Of a stretch of DNA of 64,000 nt, positions 33,328-44,600 are shown in pieces. Below the pieces are notes generated by a model that was given only the letters and a program-made list of their open reading frames with translations, ran no database searches and was not told the origin of the DNA. Position 1 is the first letter of the stretch. Each line of letters opens with the position of its first letter. The translations under genes and the position numbers were made by a program. The stretch is from Turritopsis dohrnii (lineage: Eukaryota; Cnidaria; Hydrozoa; Anthoathecata; Oceaniidae), in the NCBI GenBank assembly GCA_027922465.2, contig BQMF02000037.1:372001-436000 (forward strand), in the 5' to 3' direction.

Positions 33328-33439
33328 GGGTACTCCGCGGAAAAAATTGTAAAATGGGGGGGGCCATTATAAAACGCACCACAGAGGGAATTTTCCCAAA
33401 ATTACATAAAATGGGGGGGGGGGGGGGGGGGGGGGGGGG
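33286..33439. repeat. Poly-G tracts of 41 and 27 bases
   Basis: Uninterrupted G runs at 33286-33326 and 33413-33439, with shorter runs between. The apparent proline-rich frame on the - strand is only a reading of these tracts. Length may be unreliable in the assembly. Confidence 0.9.
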
Positions 33440-33973
33440 TTGATAATAAAGTGGGGGTGAGGGTGGAAACTGTGGAAGTGAGATAAGGTTTGGCTTTTTC
33501 CTGCAAGCACTCTTATTAGAGAAGTCTTGTATAGTTATATATATACTTTTAGTACAAAAAAACAGTGTTTTGTGAGTCGATTTGTCGATTTGAGAAGAGA
33601 TCTTCAATACATGATTATTATGTTTGCTTAAACGTCTATAATGAGTTATGATGAAATTGCAGTAGAGTACCATAATTACAGTTGTTTCGAATTCACTTTA
33701 TATTATAACATTCACAATTTGTTCCAGTCCGCACTTGTTTTCAACGATCCAAATGCCAGTAGCAGTACGCCGGAATTAAGAAAACAATGTACGTATAATT
33801 TACAGACCAAACATTTTGAGAATTTGGAAGAAAAAAGTAATAATAGTAAGAAATACAGTCGAGATCTACTTTTTCCCAAAATTTCGCCTCGCCTCGCGCC
33901 ACCACAGCCGTAATTAAACAGTTCTCGGCTTTGCCGTGACCTGAAAAAGAAACAGAAGAAAATGTTTGTATTC

Positions 33974-33976
33974 CAT
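33974..33976 (-). other. Displaced start codon of the galaxin-like gene at 28.1 kb
   Basis: ATG on the - strand, followed by eight codons (EYKHFLLF) of a hydrophobic signal start that stops at the Helentron 5' end (33945). It aligns with the start of the paralogue at 4673 (MGCKYFFFL). Confidence 0.75.
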
Positions 33977-36900
33977 CAATGTAGAACCGTGAATCAACGT
34001 GAGATTAATCACTCTAGTTTCTATCAGTTGAGTTATAACTGAATAGTAAACCTATTGTAAATTTCCCTGCTGTGTTTATTTGTTTTAACTCAGTTTCAAA
34101 GGGTTTCATGATTCATTGTTTGAGTTGTTCTAATAACTGTTTTATGTTTATACAAAAGAACGATTCCTAACTGAAAGCTGAGACTTTACACCTCATATTT
34201 ACTAGCACGTAGCTTTAGTTAAAAATGCCCCCGTGGTCAAGTTTTCCAATTTGTACACACAGCAAGCTATACATTAAAAAAGAAAACTTTCCGCCCAAAC
34301 ATTTTGTAATTTAAGGATTTTTGCAAAAATGTTTTTGGTTGATTTTGGGCCTGATAATTGGCATACTTTAAATATTTCAATAAACCAGTCTTTTATGTAT
34401 GGCGAATGATAAACAATGTTTCAGATACAATCGTGATCACAGTGTCTGTATGCAGGTGAAGAAAGTGCGTGCCGAAAATCACATGTTTTGGTGTAAATAT
34501 TTAAGTTTACAATACAACGAATTGTTTAATGAGTGTGTAACCATGGGGCATAGTGTAGCGGTGGTAACATAAACTTGGAATATGCAAACCAAATAGATAT
34601 TCTTACGCAGCTGAAACTTTTTTGTTACTTTTTGTTATCTCTTATGCCTAAGTCACACTAATGCTAATATGCCTTTTAAAAAGTGTAAATAAGGCTTAAC
34701 AAGTAACATCAAAAAGTATTGCTACAAACAAAAGAAATTTGTGAACTGCAACCATGAATACGTATCAACCTCGAACCCAGGTCTTTTGCCTTTTGATACT
34801 TTTGATATTTTGATATTTTAGCGTATATTCGCTATCCGTATATCAAAAAGGCAAGAGACCTGGGCTCGAGATTGGGATACGTATTTTATAATCAAGATAA
34901 GATTTGTTAAAATAATTACGGAAGAGCCAAAAGAAAAAAAACAAACTCTTTCGAGAAAAGAAAATTAAAGTGAAAAATCCACAAGAAATCATTTCAAGCG
35001 TTTTCAAGCTTTGATTCAAAATAAAAAATAGCCAAGATTTAGAGCTAAAACATCATATACAAAAATAAAATGCATGGTTGGCACAAATTCAGATTTCAAG
35101 CTGTACTTCAAAGTCCTTGTCGTTCCCTTCACAAAAACAACACAAAAGTACTATGAAAAATGTCTAAGCAATTTTAATATACGACCTTCCTAAATAACAT
35201 AGTATAATATAATAATAAATGATTTAAAAGGTCATGTGAAATTCGCACCAAACATTCAAATTGTGCAAAGTCTTGTTTCCAGCACGTTCCTAACACAATG
35301 CTCTTTTATCATAATTGGTATGAACGAAAGAACAGCTAAACTTCCTCTTTCCTATATGATGACACGTTTTAATAGGCAATCAAGGTCAGAAGTTAATAAC
35401 GTTCCTTAAACAATGACCATATATTAGTTGTGTTGCTTAATTTGTTGCTATGCATTAATTGAAAATGTCGTCAAATTCAAACAATTTTTCATCACTTCAT
35501 GTATAATTCGGCCAATTGAGACCATAAGTATACTTTCTATCGAAGAAAACAATTTTAGAATGTGCTGTATCTGTTCTAGCTGTTCGCCCATTTCCTTTGC
35601 AGTTCTTATTTTTGAAATCTTTTTGAGCCTCAAGTTTATTTTAAAGGTGTTCCTTATAAAAGGTGCATTATGACCAAATTCATATGAATTCAAAGTATGC
35701 ACACACTGAAAATGATACATAGAAAATAGCTAGTAAGTAGGAAGTAGGAAGTTAAAGAAAATGTTTACGCAAGTTGTTTTTTTCTATTGTTGCTGATTCA
35801 ACGATCCACTCCGATCAATTATGCTCTTACCGAAACTGACCTTGAGATATGAAATTTTTCAGTTACATAACTCAAACAACTCAAAAAATTGATTTTGCAA
35901 ATGAAATTTGAAATTTGTGTGGTTTTTCAATGTGTCATCGTCATCGTTTTGTAGACCAACTCAATCCTCCTTAAACAAAATTACTTTTTAATTAAACTGT
36001 ATTGAAACTTTTATAATGACAGACTATACTGAAAATTAGGAAGTTTAAATTATTTAAATTTTAATTGATATTTGCATAATCTGAGGAAAGTTATAGTAAT
36101 AGTAAAGTAAAAGAAATTTGCATCTGTGATTCAATCAGTTTGTTCATGTTAATAAATATTTGATTCAATATTTCAAGTACCTAAAGGTAAAATAACGATA
36201 AGAAACAACTCTAATAATTTAAACTCTTATTTGTGTAATTATTCGCAGCTACCGTGGATTTTTCAGCTTACTTGTGGTGAGGCTAGTTCTTTTTTACCTT
36301 CTTAAATTCAATTTGAAATATGTGTACTTGAAAGATGTGTATTTTTCGCAGTTAAATCACTACACGTGATTGTCTCCGTTTCAATATTCTATTGTTGTTG
36401 TTCACCGTTCCAATGTTGTATTGTAGCCTCTACTTTTATGTCTGGTACGCTGGATATTATTGTGTTATGTTGCTTACAAATAGGAGGACAGGCTTCTTGT
36501 TCTTGCAATTCGTTGTATTTTGACAGTTTTCAGTTTGGTTAAAGTTTTGTTTTTAGTGACTTTTATTCTGTTTTTTGCTTTAAGCAGATTTTCCATACTT
36601 TAACGAATTGCTTCTAAAAATCTGATACTTCAGAAAATTTGTTTTTCTCCTGTCTGAATTTCTCGCGATTAACGATGTAATTTCATGGAATGTATTAATC
36701 AATTTCATCTTTCCATTGTTTCACTAATCTGATAATGATAAAGATATTCAAACCTGAAGAACTAGTGTGCACTACTTTCTGTAAAATGATTTTGTTCTAA
36801 TTGCCCCCGCAGCGAGCGTAAGCGAGCGAGAAGGCATTGTAGTTTCACGAGATAGGCGAATGTCAGTTTCCGATTCTGTTCTTCATCTTCATCATCATCA

Positions 36901-37206
36901 TCCTCCAACTTTCATGTTGACGTTACACGGTGGTATACAATTATTAGCTGACTTTGCTTTTTTCCATGTCAAAGCATGACACCGTAGGTGGGAGACAGAA
37001 TGTTTATTTTCCTAATTTATTATTATATTATACTATGTTATTTAGGAAGTTCGTATGCTAAAATTGCTTATCCATTTTTCATATTACTTTTGTGTTGTTT
37101 TTGTGAACGACAAGGATTTTAAAGCGCAGCTTCAAATCTGGAATTTTGTCCACCATTTTTGTATATGTTTTAGCTCTAAATCTTTCATTCAATAAATTTT
37201 ATTCAA

Positions 37207-37933
37207 CTAGCCGCCAAGGCGGCGTCGCTCGCCGCCCATGTCGATCTGCTTCTATATCACTATATCACTATTTCTATATCACTGTATCAATAAACGTCAA
37301 ATTTCCTTATAAACGGCTCGTACAACTTGTGTTCAGCCAGAAGCAGATTCGAAGTCACAACCTCTGGTGTGCAGTCAGTGTTACATCAGTGTTACATCAA
37401 CTATTTTTCAGTTTTTTCATGATGTGTTACTTACTTATTTTTTAAAAGCAATCGTTAATCAGTACAACGATAAACTCAAAACGTAGGGAGAAAAAACTTC
37501 AACATATTATCAGCTTTTGTTTTAAAAAAGTTACGCGCTCTAACATGGGTGCTATCAAACAGGGGGGAAATGGTTTCTCTTCTTAAAAAGTTCACACAGG
37601 AGGAGAGAAAAAAGGCACGTGCTAAATGAATAAAGTGAATAAAAAACACGTTCGATCTGAAGGGCATAACGATTAAAAGAAATTAAACTATCAAAAGAAA
37701 AGCAAAAACATTTTGTTTCATGAAACACCATTTTCACCTGTCGGGCAAGGAAAGCTTCGGCTTTTAAACGTTTTGATTGCTCCAAAAAAAGGTTCACCCG
37801 GTTGTAATGTATTTGTTTCGCACTGACTTCGCTCACAAAAAAAGAAATAATTCTCTCAAAACTAAATCTACCATTTTGCGTGACATTCAAACAAACAAAC
37901 AGACAGACAGAGAATCGGCTATTAATATATAGA
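37207..37933 (-). mobile_element. Canonical non-autonomous Helitron, same family as 52.8-55.6 kb
   Basis: On the - strand it begins TCTATATATTAATAGCC at 37933, has a CTGT microsatellite, and ends with a GC-rich hairpin (GGCGGCGAGCGACGCCGCC) and CTAG at 37207, followed by T. TC start, 3' hairpin, CTRR end and a T after it are the defining Helitron features. Head-to-tail with another 3' end that starts at 37934. Confidence 0.85.
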
Positions 37934-38015
37934 CTAGCCGCCAAGGCGGCGTCGCTCGCCGCCCATGTGCACCTGCTATGTGTCACCCCGGAAACACCAA
38001 TTATGCTAAATATAT
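37934..38015 (-). mobile_element. 3' end of a second, tandem Helitron
   Basis: CTAGCCGCCAAGGCGGCGTC at 37934, directly abutting the TC start of the previous copy. The 5' extent could not be followed. Confidence 0.7.
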
Positions 38016-38963
38016 AGATGCACTGATTTTTGGCGGATCTTGCCTTAAGAAGATTTAAATTGGAGAAAGAAAGAAAAGTGACCAATTATTTGAGGGGGGT
38101 GACTAAAGATTTTAATTGGATTTCTGTGTATGCAAGAAAGCCTACAAATTGTCCTTCTTCGTGTTTTCTTTTTTCTGTCCTCCAAAGATCATGATCAATA
38201 AAACATTTTTATATTTTTTTCTTGTTTTTTTTGTAAACTTTGTTTCGAATAAAAGTTTGAAACGCAGATTTCTAAGGATTTTTCGCTTTAATTTTTTTTT
38301 GAAAATACTTTAAAACCGGAAATACTTTAAAACCGGCTTTGTTTTTCTTTTTGGATTTCTGCGAAAGCAAGAAATACATTAAAACCGGCTTTGGTTATAC
38401 TTCGTTTTCTTACTGTCCAAACCTAGCGGTTTTTTGAAATCTCGTGAGAATGTTTACACGAAACCAAAACCACGCATTTCAGTCAAAGAAACTCCCAACA
38501 ATGAACTGACAGGATACGAAAGTATCTTTAGTCAGTATTTAATGGATTTAATGTAAAGAAGATCCTCATTTTCAAAACTGAAGATGAAGAATGATATCTC
38601 TAGCATTAATTTATTATTATTTTGAAATGATTCAATGATGATCATTCGTTTCTAAGGAAAAGTTTTTAATGTTTTGTAAACAGAACAAAAAAGGTATGCC
38701 TTTGTTTTTGAGAGTTAATTTTTGAGATTGTTTCTAAAAAACGATGGTTGTTTGTTTCATGTGTGGGCCTTTAAAGCTGTGGATACGTACCGCTCAGCTT
38801 ACTGTCCTCCTCAGCTCCATCATTAAAAATTTGTGTCTACTCTGTACCACTTTTAATGTTTGATGCTAATGTTTATGTTTTATGTAGAAAATAACAGCCA
38901 GTGAATAATTATTATATTAAAAACACATGATAAAATTCTATTAAATATACAAAGCTTTTCGTA

Positions 38964-39035
38964 AGAACAGGCTTACAATATCAAGTTAGATGATCAAGTG
39001 TTTAAAGATCTAACTTGATAATGTAAGCCTGTTCT
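38964..39035. repeat. Near-perfect hairpin, 28-bp arms
   Basis: AGAACAGGCTTACAATATCA...GAT and its inverse (one mismatch) are separated by 16 bases. Function unknown. Confidence 0.85.
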
Positions 39036-39152
39036 ATCTATTCTATTATCAAGTATTTAAAGATCAGTTTTTAAGTTATACTGTCAATGTCCTTTATTAC
39101 GAATGGCTTTCCTAATCACAATAGCAAATTGAAACATCTTCCAGCTGCCTGT

Positions 39153-39180
39153 AAATAATAATAATAATAATAATAATAAT
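39153..39180. repeat. (AAT)n microsatellite
   Basis: About nine AAT units. Confidence 0.9.
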
Positions 39181-40401
39181 GATATATTTCACAGTATCTC
39201 CAAAATTTTACAATTGGCTCTTCACCTGGAAATTGAGAAGATTATGTATATGCAGCGTCTAAAAAATATCGTATATTAAAAAAAATAATGGCAGAAATTA
39301 GAGAGACAGTTGTAGTATGGGACGTGGCTAGGTGTGGATAAGGTGAAGGTAGAGTAGAACCAGATAGTCGTAAACCAAAAAGAATGTCGACTGAAGTTAT
39401 GAAAACTAGGAAATGGGACATGACTAAACCTAAGGACTAACGTAATGTAAACCGATGTGTAGGACCAAATTGAGGTTAGAACCGAATATTAGAAAAACAA
39501 AAACTGTTGATATATATAAACTTATAAATTAATTCCTCCATGGCAGTAAAGATAGAGCTTGGACTCAAAAAGCAATCTAAAACCTAAAATAGGACTAGAT
39601 GAAGGTAAGGAGATATGATAAATACACCTACAAGTCTTACACAAAGAAAACTGAAACTGTAACTGTAACACACAAAGAAAATTTTCCTTTCAGTTATAAA
39701 AATGTGTGTGGTGAGTTTAGAGCATAGGTATTTATTTTTAATGATCAAAATTTTGGTTTACTTTTTGTGTTTGCGATATTGGGAATTATGTACGTAGCTA
39801 ATTAAGAAGATTGGCAGTACATATCAAGTGTTTAAAGAAAATGATTTACGTACGTAACCACTGTGATAACTGAAAAGTTTAATATGAACTTAATCTTGTT
39901 CTGCATCCCCAAAAGAAGGGATGTTTTATGTCATTCAGATGTAATTAAGTTTATCGGTGGCATATATATGAAATGAAGTTTCGCATAGTGTCAATAACAA
40001 TTTTGCAATGCCCTGAGGTGCATATGTAATCTATATGAATGTATTTTGCATGCCCACAATTGATGTGTACTTGGAAAAATGTTTTGAGTTTATGAGTTAC
40101 GAGCACACTCATTAGGATATCTGAAAGGATCGATATATCGCTGATATTAATTGTATTAACAAATATATCATTCAGTTTATTGGCAGTATATACATTATAA
40201 GAAAGTTTTGCATTGTGTCAATTATATATGCCTATAAATGTCCTGAGGAGCATGTAATTGGGAATGTAATATATTGTAGAAATTCTTCTACCATTCAATG
40301 ATTCAAAATCATTCAAGTTTCAAAAATCTTGTTATAGTATTTCATTTATCATTTATCAGCTGATTTTGCAGAAATCCTTCTGCCCGTAAGAGCATCTTGT
40401 T

Positions 40402-41252
40402 GGATTTCTGCTGAAGCAAGAAATACATTAAAACCGGCTTTGTTTTTTTTTCTGCTGTCCGAACCTAGCGGTTTTTTTTAAATTTCGTGTGTGCCTTTAC
40501 ATGAAAACTACCAAAACATTCTTTATATAAGTATTTTAGTGTTTTGCCACTTTTCACGAAATAACAGACATTTCTCCCACTAAAACCACAATGGAGAACT
40601 TCAGTTCCACCATATCAAAGCATCGCTTGTAATAAACTTATGATTTTAAAAATTCATTGTTGGTAACATCTTGTGGTTCAAAGCTCTCTTGCAGTTAGAA
40701 AAATTTATCGAAGTCGTTCATAAACTTTTTAAAAGCTATATTTTTAAATGCTTAGTAGCTAGATTAGGTAGATACGTAGTTAGTTTTAAACAAAGTATTT
40801 CTGATGAGTTTTTCGCTTTTACTTTGTTTCTTATTTTTTTTTCTTTTAGCTCTTACATCGTTTCTTTTTAAAAAAACCTGTCATATAAAATGTGTATCCA
40901 TGGTTACGATTCGCACTTTACGCGTATTTCTTTTCTTTGTATATAAAAGCTTCTGTTGTTTTTAGTTAAGTTCTATTTACACTTTTTAAAAGAAAAATTT
41001 CCATCATCCATGGGAACAAAAGTTGACAAACTTTCTAACGGGATTAACTGTTATAGTTCTATTTTTGTTTTATCTATTTTTGATCTATATATCAGTTATG
41101 CTTTCATGGATTCCTAGGGAGTGTATGATCAAAAATGTGATGTTGTATTGTAGAAGTCATTCAATCTTCAAATTTAAAGAATGTCACTAGTCTTTCATTT
41201 TTTATGCTTCAGCTGGTTTCGCAGAAATCCTTATGCCTGTCAGGGCATCTTG
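40402..41252 (+). mobile_element. Second Helentron-like family, unit 2 (tandem)
   Basis: Starts GGATTTCTGCTGAAGCAAGA immediately after unit 1. Ends GCAGAAATCC (41221-41230), followed by a perfect hairpin ATGCC-TGTCAG-GGCAT (41233-41248) and CTTG. The head-to-tail arrangement is typical of rolling-circle elements. Confidence 0.55.
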
Positions 41253-41699
41253 TTTTTTTTCTTTTGGCTCTTACAGAATTTCTTTTAAAAATCTTAATCG
41301 TATTTTGATTATAAAAATACGTATCCATGGTTTTAGTTCACACATTTTTTTGGTTTGTAGCAAATACTTTCTGATATTACTTGTTAAGCCTTATTTACAC
41401 TTTTTGAAAGGTATATTAGCATCAATGTGACATAGGACGAAGAGATAACAAAAAGTAACAAGACTTTGTTTGTTTTTGTTTCCGTTGTATAGGCTTGCAA
41501 TGTATAGCTTGATGCGTGTACAAATTGGAAAGCTTGAGCGCGGGGGCATTTTTAGCTAAAGCTACATGCTAGTATATAATTTGTTGCGCTTACAATTTTA
41601 ATTTCATTTATAAAACATTTGCACCTTATTGCATTCCCAACACCAATTTCGAAAGACACTTTTTTGTTCTTTTAGAAAATCAAGAAGAAACAAATCAAT

Positions 41700-44600
41700 A
41701 TGCTCTTCCCTTTTCGAGTGATTGCATTAATTACTTATTTTGCAATAATACAAACTGCTGGTAAGACCACATTTATTTATGGTTTGTTTTTTATTTCTTC
41801 ATATTTACCATCAAAAGTCTCTAATTTGCTTAGTTCTTAAGGCTGAAATACACGATCATTTTAAAATGATAAATAAATTAGTATGGTAAAAAAGCTCTTT
41901 TCAATCATGGATTCCGATGAACAATACGCCCAGCAATTATAGTTGTTGTTGTTGGCTATAAAAAAGAAACTGTTTAGCAATTTATAACACTCTTATGGAG
42001 GAATTTCAAGCAGACGACCATTTTAAATATTCAAAGTTGCTAACAATGTCACCAGATTTTGAAGATATATTAAGTTTAATAGCCCATACATCGAAAAAGA
42101 GTAATGCGTCACCAAATTTCAGCTAAAGTGAAATTGGCTACAACAATTTGATTTTTATCTACAGGGGCAAATTATGCAGATTTACAACACTCCACAAACA
42201 CTGCCACATATTTATAAATCGATAGATGCTAAATGTGGAACTCTCACTTAATTTTCTCTTCAGAGCTACAAAAAAAACCGACACGTGACTATACTTAAGT
42301 GAGTAAAACAATGGAACTGACGTAATTCAATAGAAAAATTCCATCATTTTGAGTTGCTTGAGTTATCATTTTAAAATGATATTTGGTAATGACGGGTACT
42401 TTTTGTCATCTTTTGAGCGCTTACACGATCAATTTTAGATGACCATTTAAAAAATGTCATTTCAAAATGATCGCGTAATTCAGCTTTTAGTGTGATATTC
42501 GCTTTCACTTTCGTCGATACCTTAACAATGATGGAGTATTTGTTATTTTATTCAGATGTGGAACCTGGTGTTGTGTCTAGTATAAACGCTACCCCCACAC
42601 CAAACAAAGAATCTTCATCGGTCACACTCACCTGGGACGCGCCAACAAACCTTACTGGTCCGTTCTTCTATCACGTCGAATACTGCATCAATTCAATGCT
42701 CTCCTGCATGAACACCAACACATCCATCAACGCGACCTCACTTCTCTTAAACAACTTGACTCCCAACACTACTTACCAAGTGAATATATCAGCAGTTAAG
42801 GGAATGTTAGTTGGACAATCTGTCAATTATAACTTTACCACCGCTGCTAGAGGTAAGCTACATCACATGCACCTTCATGTTTATTCTTCATGAGTTTTAC
42901 GTCTTCTTGTACGTTGGAAGTGGCATCTGATTCTGGATTAATCAATTAATCAATAATATGAACTTGGTTTTCATGAATCCGTTTTTGTTTGACCTGGGAT
43001 ATCAAGGAAGTGAATACGCTGTGCTTCCTTACACTCAAAGTTTCAGTGATCGGGATTCATAGTTGTAAATTCCAATTACCTCGTATTTAGACGAATGTCA
43101 AGCTGGAATGTTCATATGTCCTGTTATCTGTATCCAACAAAACGATGTGTGTGACAATATCATGGATTGTAAAGACAGCTTTGATGAAAACCATAAAAAT
43201 TGTTGTAAGCAATAAATATAACATGGCATGTTAATGTGAACGTTAACGAATACAGCGAGAAATATAGAAACGCATGGTTACTGAAAGAAATGCTGTTGCT
43301 TGGTTATGATAATTCACTTATTCATAGCGCTTTCTTTGTTTTAGCTGTGCCGCAACAAGTTTCAGGTGTATCGATGGCAAACGCTGACTCATTTTACAAT
43401 ATTATGGTCATAACTTGGAATAACGTGACTGGTGCTCGACCAGGCGTTCCGGTGATTTCGTACAACATATCAATGCTTTGTGAAGGAAACAGCGCAAGAT
43501 CACAAGTTGTTCGAACCACTACTGCAGTTTTTGATGGCACACATGAAGGATTTGATCCAGTTAACTGTTCATTCGCAATATTTGCACAAAATCTAAGAGG
43601 AGCTGGTAAAGACGTTGTTAAAACGTTTCAAACACCTAACATTGGTATGTGGTTGCTTACTTCTAAAACTTCGGATAATTCTAAAAACTTTCCACTGTTT
43701 CATTAAAAAAGGTGATATTGATGCCTTTTACCTTTGTTGGTTAGGAATACCAAGTGTTCCACGAGATGTTGCAGATGAAATTACGATTGGCTGGGGGAGT
43801 AGCAATCGCACAATCACATGGACCGAGCCAGAAACACTCGGCAACACGCCACCTAACGAGATATCATACATTGTGAGGTGGTGTAACGCCTCATCAACGT
43901 GCACTGAAGAAACCACCCAAGGTGGTATTACTCAGTATACGATTGAAAATCTCAACAAAAATGCAACTTACTCGTACACTGTCACTGCTCTAAATGTAAA
44001 AAATGAGGCCGGAGTGACGAGTCAAACAGGTGAATTCACAACAAACAGCAGTGATTGTAAGTCATATGATTTATTTTGTTTCAGAGCTGCATTTCGTTTT
44101 CATGATGCCAATACATTTAACTATCCAAATCACCATGCGTTTGGTAATTTGATGGTGTTTGCTTGTTTTTGTTTCTCCATAAAGTCAAAATAAGGCTGGT
44201 TAGAAATATACCAAGTACTTTCAAAGAAAGAAATTTCCACAGTGGAAAAGATGCAACTGGTAGAATAAATCTCCTCAGAAAATATTTCTAGAATATAATA
44301 TGTGAGATGCATTTCAAAAACGCTTTAATACCATTACGTATGTTTTTCGCAATATGGGTTCGATGATAAGAAAAAATCACAAGTTAGAGGAACATTAAAA
44401 TCCCAGCAAAGAAACATTTTAAAAGGAACGTATCTCGAAATCTTTCCAGTATTGCAAAAATATCTTTAATGGAACCCTGCAAGTAATCTAAATAACTTTG
44501 TAAAACTTTGTAAGATTGGCATTGAAATAATAGTCTTCTGGAATTACGGAAAGGTAGAAACCTCTTAGTGGATGAGTCAAAATGAGTCAAGATTTTGGCA

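Larger units (their letters stand above)
28699..33945 (-). mobile_element. Helentron-like rolling-circle element, copy 2
   Basis: Same termini as copy 1: TTCAGGTCACGGC at the right (5' on -), and GTCGTGACCTG plus the AGCC..GGCT hairpin at the left (28725-28700). It sits between T and T of the galaxin-like signal peptide, the target preference described for Helentrons. Nested in it are TACCGTAT MITEs at 29218-29656 and 31212-32402, a MITE at 29688-29923, the HIRAN element at 31469-32214, a TGTTTCTTA-array MITE at 32656-33073, and long G runs. Confidence 0.75.
38353..40401 (+). mobile_element. Second Helentron-like family, unit 1
   Basis: Starts GGATTTCTGCGAAAGCAAGA and ends with the inverse GCAGAAATCC (40368-40377), followed by a weak hairpin (TGCCCGTAAGAGCA) and CATCTTGT. 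This is the same subterminal-repeat plus 3' hairpin layout as the 6.6 and 28.7 kb elements, with different sequences. A related 5' end is seen at 38118. No protein recognised. Confidence 0.5.
34201..41573. mobile_element. 7.4-kb block bounded by inverted repeats (CTAGCAnGTAGCTTTAG)
   Basis: 34202-34285 (CTAGCACGTAGCTTTAGTTA...GCCCCCG...CCAATTTGTACAC) is the inverse of 41500-41573 at about 85% by eye. A second pair, about 34618-34745 and 41340-41470, extends the arms. Inside are a further inverted pair (about 35037-35220 and 37015-37195), Helitrons and Helentron-like units, and no recognisable gene. It may be a large TIR element or an inversion-duplication of repeats. Confidence 0.5.

Noticed and set aside
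33122..33673. Proline-rich - strand ORF (183 codons)
   Set aside because: The polyproline is the reverse reading of poly-G tracts; the rest is Helentron leader and antisense DNA.
33641..33913. A + strand 90-codon ORF near the Helentron 5' end
   Set aside because: Copy 1 does not keep it open (a 110-bp insertion and indels), it is antisense to the element's genes, and no domain is visible.
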